Assembly: GCA_011947345.1 (NCBI GenBank)
Contig: JAAVTG010000740.1
Span: 124,001 to 188,000 of the forward strand
Source of the DNA: Phytophthora quininea
Lineage: Eukaryota > Oomycota > Peronosporomycetes > Peronosporales > Peronosporaceae
DNA length: 64,000 bases
Direction: 5' to 3'
Below the pieces are notes generated by a model that saw nothing but the letters and a program-made list of their open reading frames with translations, made no database searches and was not told the origin of the DNA. The position numbers and the translations under genes are program-made. Of the stretch, positions 56,501-64,000 are shown piece after piece. Positions within the stretch are counted from its first letter, which is position 1, and each line of letters opens with the position of its first letter.

Positions 56501-57976
56501 TGACACCGAAAATCTGTCCAAGTTCATCATATCGAGGAGTAGCATTGAGCAAAATCTCAACGCGACGGCCTGTCTTAGTGATCAGCGGGAAGTCGAAGTT
56601 CCCGGTTTGCTCTCCGAGAAGCGCCTTCCGCAGCTCCACATCAACTGCCTCGCGATGGTCTTCCGCCACGAACCGGTTCACCAAATCCTGTCCCATGACT
56701 TCTTCTGACGAAAACTGCGTGATCTCGGCCACCTTCTTATTCCAAATATTCACTCGGCCATCCTGGTCGACTCCAAAGATCGGAGCATTCGCCGAATGGA
56801 TCAACCGGTTCGTCTCCTTCTCCTGGGCCATACGAACAGTGATATCTTGCCCGATACCAACCACACCGATGACAGCACCTTTCTCGTTATAGCGTGGCGT
56901 GGCATTCAGAAGAATCTCCACTCGTCGGCCGTCCTTCGTGATCAATGGGAACTCGAAATTTGCAGTTTCCTGACCCTCCAGAGCCTGCGAGAGGACGGTC
57001 CACACTGCTTCTTGGAAATCATCAGGGATGAAGTTTTCTACCAAGTTCGCTCCTAGTACTTCCTCGTTTGGGTATTGTGTAGTGTCGGCCGCTTTCCGGT
57101 TCCAAATATTGACTCTGCCGTCCGAGTCCACGCCGAAGATCGGCGCGTTGGCCGTCTCGATCAGTCGTGTACTCCTGCTCCTTGGTGTTCCGCTCGGTCA
57201 CGTCCTGTCCGATGGCGACGACTCCCATCACAGCGCCCAGCGTATCAAACCTCGGCGTCAAGCACAGCACATCTCCACTCTGGAGCCTCTCGCAGTCACA
57301 AGTGGTAGCTCAAAGTCGGCGCCTGCAATGCCCGTGAGCGCCTGGTCGATCTTTTCCGACACGATCCTGCGGAAGTTCTTGTCCACCACCGGCAGCAGCG
57401 GCTCCCGACCATGTCCACGCTGGCGTACCCCGTCATGGACGCCGTCTTGGAGTTCCACACTGTGATATTCCCTTCCTTGTCCAGCTCGATGATTGGCGCG
57501 TTGGCCTGCATTATGACTGTGGCGTACTGCTTCTCCTGGATGGCCCACTCCGTCACGTCCTGGCCCACGCCGTACACACCCACGCAGGCGCCGTCCTCGC
57601 CCAGCAGCGGCGTCATGTTGGTCAGCACCTGCGCGTTGCGCCCCTTGGTGTTCCTCAGCGAAATGCGCAGCTCCAGCTCAGGCCGCTTCTCCGCCATGCA
57701 GCTCTCGATTGTCTCCAGGATCTCGCGTTTGTTCTGGCGGCCGTATACAAAGTCAGCCAGCGGGCGCCCCAGCACGCGGTCCGCACCGAAGCCTGTCAGG
57801 TCTTCCATCCGCGGGTTCCAGAGCGCCACGCGGCCGTCGGGACGCACGCCCAGCGCCGGCGCGTTGGCGTCGTGCAGCATGCGGAACAGCTCGTCCACTC
57901 GCGGGCCGGCGACGGGATCCGCGGGCTCGGCGACGCTCTCACGCCGGCCGGGCTTTCCCTTCTTGGGTGGCGCCAT
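50527..57976 (-). CDS. Multi-PAS hybrid histidine kinase (about 13 PAS modules), right copy
   Basis: Start ATG 57976 (MAPPKKGKPGRRES). Order: about 13 PAS/PAC modules; DHp with SHELRTPLN (His at 53186-53188, complement); HATPase (LLNLLSNAIKFTN, DTGIGMD, GSGLGLA); receiver (FMDCEMPVMDGYTA, VKPIS); serine-rich linker; Hpt with HSLKGSS (His 50863-50865, complement); and C-terminal CGIM CaaX-like box. The longest open stretches are 1,027 and 686 residues. Single-base breaks near 57165, 57290, 57415, 55110, 54533 and 51380-51440 remain. It is orthologous in layout to the left copy but shorter and divergent in the N-terminus, linker and Hpt. It would be an intronless soluble protein of about 2,450 residues, possibly membrane-tethered by prenylation. 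Confidence 0.85.
53270..57900 (-). repeat. Tandem array of about 13 PAS modules, right copy
   Basis: ANAPIFGVD-type starts repeat every ~357-360 bases. The pair of modules marked VNMCVNILN and VNGLVTIWN occurs twice in succession (55.0-55.8 kb and 54.5-55.0 kb), which is a two-module higher-order duplication. The near-identical ING-type block that makes up modules ~12-20 of the left copy is represented here by a single module (near 54250). Confidence 0.8.
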
Positions 57977-58314
57977 CGACGCGGTGTAATGCGAAATGGC
58001 TCTATACGACGGGAATAGGACGCACGTACCACGGATTTGAGCGTGAGGTTAGCAAGCGTGTGTGACTTGGAGAATGTAAAAGAGGTATAGGATCCCAAGA
58101 GATTAGAGAGCGATGTAGGGGTTTATCACGACACGAACAATATTTCAGAACAGTGACAACGATTTGATCCAGCATGCAAGTCAACATGGAAATGCTCTTG
58201 CTGTCGCAGACCTTAGTAGTTGTTACTCGAGCGGAAGAAAGCAAAGATTGCTTGTCGACCACGTCGACATCGTCTCGCACCCGCGACCGGGTATGATTTA
58301 TGACGACAGGAACC
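57977..58314. other. Intergenic region upstream of the right kinase
   Basis: Holds the promoter of the right kinase and the 3' flank of the cysteine-rich gene. I see no gene, repeat or clear initiator in it. Confidence 0.4.
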
Positions 58315-58569
58315 TCATTTGCAGTTGTTCCAGCCGCAGCAGCCGACGGGGTTGAAGTAGTCGTACCAATGGCAGCCCTTGGTCTTCTTCATCTCGTAGA
58401 GCGATCCGGCCACGTTGTCGTCCGACCCGCTCGATTCTTGAAGCAGGCGCTGCGTGTCGGTCGTGCGTAGCATCACGGAACGAGGCGACGCAGCCTCGGC
58501 GTCGAGTGCATTGCCGGAGTTGACGGCCAGCGCGAGCAGCAGCAGCGTTCCGGAGAGCAGGCGGTTCAT
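58315..58569 (-). CDS. Small secreted cysteine-rich protein, candidate effector
   Basis: 84 residues. A clear signal peptide (MNRLLSGTLLLLALAVNSGNA) is followed by a polar middle with RTTDTQRLLQESSGSDD, and a compact C-terminus with four cysteines (KGCHWYDYFNPVGCCGWNNCK at the end). The RLLQ followed by acidic residues recalls, but does not match, the RxLR-dEER translocation region. Size, secretion signal and cysteine end fit the small cysteine-rich secreted proteins of oomycetes. No intron. The upstream initiator is strong (58620-58635). Function unknown. Confidence 0.7.
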   Translation of the reverse strand: MNRLLSGTLLLLALAVNSGNALDAEAASPRSVMLRTTDTQRLLQESSGSDDNVAGSLYEMKKTKGCHWYDYFNPVGCCGWNNCK

Positions 58570-58619
58570 CGTGGTGGTGGACTTCGAAGCGGTGGTGGTT
58601 CACTTGAGTGACGGACGGC

Positions 58620-58635
58620 GAATCCAGGAATGAGC
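58620..58635 (-). promoter_or_regulatory. Oomycete initiator of the secreted protein gene
   Basis: On the minus strand GCTCATTCCTGGATTC matches 13 of 16 positions of GCTCATTYYNCAWTTT, including the full GCTCATTCC core, about 50-65 bases before the ATG at 58569. This is the best core promoter in the window. Confidence 0.65.
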
Positions 58636-58995
58636 TGCTCAAGCGAAGGAGCTACAGTAGCAGCGCTGGCGGCCACGAGCGCGCCTTCCACTGCTACCCA
58701 GAGCTTTCGCTAGTTGAGAGGTCCAACAATCTGTGAATCACAGGAACAGTACACTCGCCTCCAGTAAAAATGATGGTGTTTCGAGAGGGAGCCTCGCTAC
58801 AGGGTGCTGGCGAAAATTGCAGACCAGGTAGTGCCGAGCGGAAACAGGATGGCGACTGCTAGCTCCAAATTGCATTGATACCGCGGATCGTTCAATGCGT
58901 TTGGCCTATAAGAAGCACCATTAGCTAGGAGAAAGTGTTTCGCTGGTAGCTATTCATGCTTATCCATGCCTTCTTGCTGTGTATGATAGTCAAGT
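58636..58995. other. Intergenic region
   Basis: About 360 bases between the secreted-protein promoter and the 3' end of the cytochrome-b5-like gene. No gene, repeat or other signal is seen. Confidence 0.4.
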
Positions 58996-60216
58996 TTAGT
59001 TGCTGTGGTCACCGCTCGCTGCCAGATACTCGACAAGATCGTCAAAGTGAAAGCGTTTGGCCATTTCCAGCGGGGTCTCATCATCGTAAAGGGCTGCTCC
59101 TGCTTCGACGTTCGCTCCCGCGTCAACGAGAAGCCTCACAAAATCCAAGCGGTTCTTCTCCACGGCCTTGTGCAGCGGTGCCATCGTGGTTCGGACGCAC
59201 AGTTCGTTGATTGTCTTCGAGTCTGCCGTCTCTAGCGCTCGCTTCAGCTGCTCAAGGCTTTCTTCCTTTGTGATCGTATCACTCTGCTCAATAATCGAAT
59301 GGAGACTAACGCAAACCTGCCTGTCCTTGCCGTTCTGCTGCTTCTGACCGCTGTCATCGCTCACAACCGCCAGCTCCCGCACGAAGAACCCTCGATATCT
59401 CTCCAGTAGCAATTGCTCTTCGAACGTATACGCGCGAGTTGGTGTCACGTCCAAATCTTCCACTCGAGTGGACTGCACCGCCAGAGCGTACGTGATATCG
59501 TGTCCAGCGAAATGCTCGAACAATGCACCTTGCTGGAACAAGTTCGACTCGGTGACGTCGTAGCGGCGTCCCTGGAACACCACCGTCTTCATCTTCTCCA
59601 CGCCCTTACTTTTCCTACTCACTACATTGCCGACAGTCTTGGCTCCGAATCCCAGCGGGCATTTGCCTCCAGCTTCCTCGCCATCCTGTGGCAGCAGGCT
59701 GTCCCTAATCTCATCCCATTGCTGCCCCACATAGCGGTCACCAAGTTGTGCCACCACTTCATAACGCGCAAGAAAGCGCGTGTACCATTCTTTCAGCAGC
59801 TCCCGACGACGCGTCACCTGTTCTCCATCGCCAAGAAGATCTCGAAAAGCACACTCTTGGGCCAAGTACCTCTTCAGGGCTGCTGCATCGTCCGCAGCTT
59901 CAGGTGCCAGTCCCAACTGCAGCAGCAGGAACGTCACATCATGACCTACCCACGAGCTGTAGATGCCTGCGCGACTGGCGTCAAAGAAGAGGTCACCGGA
60001 GACGTTGAAGACGGTGCCGCACAGTGCAACACAGTGACCAGCTTCTTTCAGTTCTTGCAGCGGGATGCGCTTGGCTTGGGCTATCAGTTGAGACGCACGG
60101 TTGGGGCGTCCTCTGCGACGTCTAGAGGCCACTAACAGACTGCCATAGTAGCCGCAGACGGCGAGCACCGCGCCCAGCGTCACGGCCAGCACCAACCTCT
60201 CCGTTGGACTGGTCAT
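58996..60216 (-). CDS. Membrane-anchored cytochrome b5-like (MAPR-type) protein with C-terminal ankyrin repeats
   Basis: 406 residues, single exon, ATG 60216. An N-terminal membrane anchor (LVLAVTLGAVLAVCGYYG) is followed by a basic stretch (ASRRRRGRPNRAS), which suggests the rest faces the cytosol. Two cytochrome b5-like heme/steroid-binding segments follow: CVALCGTVFNVSGDLFFD with IYSSWVGHDVTFLL (residues ~60-100), and VVFQGRRYDVTESNLFQ with LFEHFAGHDITYALA (~215-255). The pattern is close to membrane-associated progesterone receptor proteins. The C-terminal ~70 residues form ankyrin repeats (MAPLHKAVEKNRLDFVRLL; ETPLEMAKRFHFDDLVEYL). Divergent from the PUB gene over a 71-bp gap, so they share a promoter. 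Confidence 0.75.
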   Translation of the reverse strand: MTSPTERLVLAVTLGAVLAVCGYYGSLLVASRRRRGRPNRASQLIAQAKRIPLQELKEAGHCVALCGTVFNVSGDLFFDASRAGIYSSWVGHDVTFLLLQLGLAPEAADDAAALKRYLAQECAFRDLLGDGEQVTRRRELLKEWYTRFLARYEVVAQLGDRYVGQQWDEIRDSLLPQDGEEAGGKCPLGFGAKTVGNVVSRKSKGVEKMKTVVFQGRRYDVTESNLFQQGALFEHFAGHDITYALAVQSTRVEDLDVTPTRAYTFEEQLLLERYRGFFVRELAVVSDDSGQKQQNGKDRQVCVSLHSIIEQSDTITKEESLEQLKRALETADSKTINELCVRTTMAPLHKAVEKNRLDFVRLLVDAGANVEAGAALYDDETPLEMAKRFHFDDLVEYLAASGDHSN

Positions 60217-60287
60217 CCCGTTGACGAATGCTGATTGACAAAAACTTCAAGCGTACTTACCTGAGTCACTACGGTATCTGTCCAACG

Positions 60288-61493
60288 ATGAGCGAGTTTC
60301 GACAAGCGAGCGCGCATGTGGACGCTCTTGAGACGCGCCTCGCGACACTGGAAGATGCTATAGCTGCTGCTTCTCCCGGCGACATTGTAGACGAGAGTCT
60401 CCGCTTCATTTTGGTACGCTTGAAGTCTCTGCCTGCAGAGAACTAGCTTCATAATCATCATTTTAAAAAGGTATCCAAGGAAATACGAATATATTCATTC
60501 TCTCGTTCTCCACAGGCTGCAATCGACGGCGAAGTTGATGCTGTGATGGAGAAGTTTCGCGCTCGCTGTTCCATGGTGGACCCTGTCACGAAGCAACCTC
60601 GTTTCGGGCCCAAGATGCTGGCTAAGGTTCAAGATATGCTGCATCGCTATGACCAAGTGAAGGCTGCGGTGGATGAGGAGACACCTCTGCGTCTCCAGGC
60701 TGAGGAATTATCAATCAGCTAAAACACAGAAAGATCAGAGCTGAAAAGGAGCAGGAAGCTGAAGAAAGCAAGGCTTTGAAGGCTCAGATAGCTGCGGAAC
60801 GTGCGCGTGCTGAGGAGCAGGAGCGTCTGCAGCAAGAAACCCAAGCTAGAGTAGCTGAATTGCAACGACAGGAACAGATTCGAATCCAGGAACTAGCGGA
60901 AGCCGCCAACAAGAAACGTGCGGAGAGGGAGCGTGAACGTGTTGAACAGGAACGACAACAAAAGCAGGAGGAGGACGAACGCGAGCTTTTAAATGCGTCC
61001 ATCCCGCTCGGAAGAGAAGGACTTGAGCGAGCGATTGAAATGTTACATGAAAGCACAGGCAATAAGGTGCGTACAGCTAGTAGTCATCTGTATCTAGCGA
61101 GATGCTGATGTTGGATGAGCAGGCACTGTTTCGACAGTCATTAGAAAAGCTCCTGGTGGTGGTGACCAACATTTGCTCGTCGCCGGAAAACGCTGCCTAC
61201 CGCCATATTCCGAAGGATAATCCGAACTTCCACGCCGATCTAGGTCAATATACTGGTGGCCATCAATGTTTACTGGCATTAGGCTTCCGAGAACTCCAGC
61301 AAGGCGACGAAGCCCAGCCTCGAGCTGTCTTCGTGCTTGAGGTGAGTACACATACGTTTTCATTATGGAATTGTGTCATTTCCAATTGCTTTTACTACCA
61401 CAGGAACCAGATCTATCCGAAGACATCGATGCCTGGAGCGACTGGTTTGACGGCCTCAAGGAGATGAAAGGGTTGGTTGAATCCAAGCTGTAA
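60288..61493 (+). CDS. PUB-domain protein with a central coiled coil
   Basis: Exons 60288-60413, 60516-61066, 61123-61341 and 61404-61493 with GT-AG introns of 56-102 bp. The N-terminus has a short helical region (ALETRLATLEDAI); the middle is a long charged coiled coil (AERARAEEQERLQQETQ; KKRAERERERVEQERQQ). The C-terminus is a PUB/PUG-type domain (FRQSLEKLLVVVTNICSSP, HIPKDNPNFHADL, CLLALGFRELQQGDE, VFVLEEPDL). PUB domains bind the C-terminal tail of the p97/VCP ATPase, so a role in ubiquitin-linked protein extraction is likely. A one-base shift near 60715 interrupts exon 2 as given. Confidence 0.7.
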
Positions 61494-61541
61494 TCGAGAC
61501 GCAATAGAATGGGAAGGTGCGCTATATTTCAGCATATCGAG

Positions 61542-64000
61542 TTAAATGCATTGGATGTCGTTGAGGGATGCCTTGCGGGCGAGTTCAACAATCCTAGGGT
61601 GCGATACTGACGCCATTACAGTGGAAAACTGCTCCAGGGTAAGACAACTGTTTTCAGGACCGATTGCATCAAGAGCTGCGTAGAAAGCACCGAGAGGATC
61701 ATCACTGGAAGACCCTTCTGGGCTGTCTGGTGGCTGCTTGTGGTTGTTTTGGCGCTGGCGAACGTGTTTGGTGATGAGCTTCATGGTGGAGAGAAGTCCT
61801 GCAGTTGAGACCTTGCCTGATCCGACAGCATCCAAATGCTGGAAAAAGCGGATCACATCAGCCTGGTTCAGTCTCGAGGTTACGCGCTGCTCTACTGGAT
61901 GCTGGACAGCTTTTGTGGAGTTTTCAAGCTCGTGGTAGACCAATATACGTTCCTGCTCGCGGGCAAATTTCTCGATTTCCTCCACTCGCGTACCAGCGAC
62001 AGTGCAGTCACGGAAACTTTTGGCTTGTTCGAGTGCCAATTTCTCGTCTCTTGTGGCTTGAGTGCCATTCGAGGACGAAGAAAGCGGCGCGTTGTTCAAC
62101 ATAGCGAGGGTTATTGGGAAGTTGGCACTGTTTTGAGCCACCGAGACCTCCATGTGTAGCATTGCAAACCATAAGAACGCATCGTCATCCACTGCAATGT
62201 TCATGAACACAGCTGGACGAGGTGGTGAGCTACCGGTTGTAGCAAGAATTCTGATACCGTTGATGCAGTCGTCGTCGCTGAAGAGCTCCACTTCACAATT
62301 GCGCAGCGGTAGAGTTACCAGCACACCGCTCGGACTTTGTGCTTCCTCAACTGTGAACGTTCCATGGGCTAAACGACATCTCAAGACCATCCAGGAATCG
62401 GCAGCATGGAGTTTAGCTCGAAGGACTCCTTCCTTGACGGCTGGTGCACGGAAGATCAATTTCTTGGCCTGCTTGTAGCACCCCTTGTTTTGACGAAGAG
62501 TATGCCAGATTGTGTCGACAGAATCGTGCAGCATGCCGAATTGCGAGATGCCAACCAGTACACTTCCTTGCGGGATCATCATCTTGGAAGTGGTTGGCTC
62601 TGCTGCTACTGGTGAGTCGGTGGATGACGGTGTGGATGATAGAGAAAGCGTTCTTGCAGAATTATTCGGGGTGGATGTGGTCAAGATACTAACTCGTCTC
62701 ACCAAAGCTGCCACCGTCATGCGCCTGGGAGACCGTGGCGCCGGAAGTTCGTGGTTTAATACAAAAATCCGTTTGTTGTGCTTCTCCACGACAAGGCCTG
62801 CTTTCGCTTCGGCGGCAATGTCAACCGCGTACGTGATGCTGTTACGCAGCAAAGCTTGGATGTCTGCGTGGAATATGCGTTGGTATCGCTCTCGTTGAAC
62901 TGACGCAGCAGCAGTTCGGATTAATTCTATCCAGTGTCGGGCGTCTGCAATGGAAGCTGGTGCGAGAGCAACTTCACAGCCTAGACTGCGGACAGTGAAA
63001 GCGTTGGCCTTGTCTAGTAGTGGCGTTACGCGGCATGTCGGCACTAATTCCGCCTCAAAGATTGACCCCAATTTCCGCTCGCTCTTCTTCACGCGCAGCA
63101 TCCCGTTATCCAGTTCGACATAATGCTGTTTCCACGGTCCGCCTGGTTTGATTTGGGCATCTACGACTCCCTGGAGTTGGCATGCTTCGTTGTTCGGAGC
63201 AGGCAAACGACCCGGTCCGTGCTGTGGCCGTCCATTGATATTATGCCGAGCGATGATCCGAAGTCGAATGGCAAGAATCCAATGCGTGCGCGATTGCTCG
63301 GTTGGAGCCGCCAAAATGAGGTAAGACTGGCCGGTGGTGACAACAAGCGGGTAGGAGGCGGCGACGTGCGAACCCTTGGGTCGGACCTCGTTGTCAGCGG
63401 CGATCAGGGCACCGTCTCCACTGTTGCATTGCTCTTCTTCGTCGCGCCGCATCCGTTCAATCCTCCTGATCCCTTTGAGAGTTTTTGGATTCGGTTCCAC
63501 TGGTATGGAGTAGGACGCGACGACAGAAAGCTTCCGGAGGTATGTCGTAGTCTCCTGACCAGCGAAACTACTTCCAGTGAGTGCAAACTGCTTCATCGGC
63601 TTGGTCTTGTGGTCCGACGGCTTACAAAATCGCAGGGTGGAGCGTCCTAACTCGACGTATCGTTCTTTGTATCGGTACTTCGTTCGCAGCACAAATCGCT
63701 TGACCTGTTGGTTTTCGTGAAACTCTTTCCGCAGCATGAGAGTTCCTTTCAGCATCGTTGCAATGGCTTCGAGCCGCTCGGTGAGATGGCGAATCCAGGT
63801 TTCCGCTTCGTGCTCGGAATCGGCGACATACACGTCGGTGCTTTTGTCGGTGGTGAGGCAAAATGAATTTGGTGGTGCTCGTGCGTTCAACTCCAGGTAG
63901 CGGTGCACTCGAGTCTTTTTGTCAGGAAGTACGTAGCGTCGATTTTGGCAGTGAATGACGGTCGCGGGTCAGTCAAGTAGTAGTCCATACGCGAATCCGA
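61542..64000 (-). CDS. Multi-PH-domain protein, 5' end beyond the window or frame-broken
   Basis: An open frame of 788 residues ends at 61542. It starts inside a PH domain (RVHRYLELNARAPPNSF, EAETWIRHLTERLEAI). Further PH-like domains follow at residues ~55-220 (KRFVLRTKYRYKERYVELG), ~240-340 (PWKQHYVELDNGMLRVKK, ADARHWIELIRTA) and ~490-590 (DSWMVLRCRLAHGTF). The C-terminus has an EF-hand-like pair (VIRFFQHLDAVGSGKVSTAGL; FYAALDAIGPENSCLTLEQF). PH domains suggest phosphoinositide membrane binding. A MDYYLTDP start at 63988 lies in another frame, so a one-base error near 63925 is possible and the true start is uncertain. Confidence 0.65.

Noticed and set aside
58430..58445. RxLR effector call for the small secreted protein
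   Set aside because: The tetrapeptide is RLLQ, not RxLR, and there is no EER; kept only as a cysteine-rich secreted candidate.

Overview
The window reads as nuclear DNA of an oomycete, most likely a Phytophthora or close relative. The evidence is short 55-90 bp introns, initiator elements close to the oomycete GCTCATTYYNCAWTTT type, a Crinkler (CRN) effector with an LQLFLAK header, Copia, LINE and MULE/Ulp1-type transposons, and genes tied to flagellate cells (RJL GTPase, Tctex-type dynein light chain). No taxon was confirmed by database search.

Layout. From 1 to about 12.0 kb lies a nest of decayed Copia retrotransposons in both orientations, with LTR remnants, a 5.3-6.9 kb tract rich in a TGCGTTCA word, and a ~590 bp insertion inside an integrase. 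From 12.2 to 13.9 kb there is a truncated DJ-1/PfpI gene and unassigned DNA. From 13.98 to 20.13 kb runs one CRN gene (header, P-loop NTPase, acidic linker, PD-(D/E)XK nuclease). It is split by a LINE with a 13-bp target duplication and by a ~208 bp SINE-like element with an 8-bp target duplication. From 21 to 23.7 kb there are spliced minus-strand genes, one with ankyrin repeats.

The centrepiece is a very large inverted duplication from 24.4 to 58.0 kb. Each side carries a multi-PAS hybrid histidine kinase (PAS array, kinase, receiver, Hpt, C-terminal CaaX box), followed inward by an RJL GTPase, a Tctex-type dynein light chain and a RING-UBL protein. The left kinase has about 22 PAS modules and the right about 13. 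The kinase copies have clearly diverged outside shared patches, yet the 2.2-kb arms holding the three small genes are almost identical, which points to gene conversion, recent copying or an assembly effect. The ~11 kb single-copy spacer holds an ankyrin-HECT ubiquitin ligase whose last exon contains the duplication breakpoint, remnants of a MULE/Ulp1 transposon, and an RGS-DENN gene. A loose PAS fragment sits at the inner junction of the right arm.

From 58.3 kb to the end are a small secreted cysteine-rich protein, a cytochrome-b5-like membrane protein with a C-terminal ankyrin segment, a PUB-domain protein and a partial multi-PH-domain protein.

Most long genes, including the host genes, carry single-base losses that often fall in homopolymers. 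Many apparent pseudogenes may therefore be sequencing errors. The reading frames here should be treated as provisional until checked against accurate reads.
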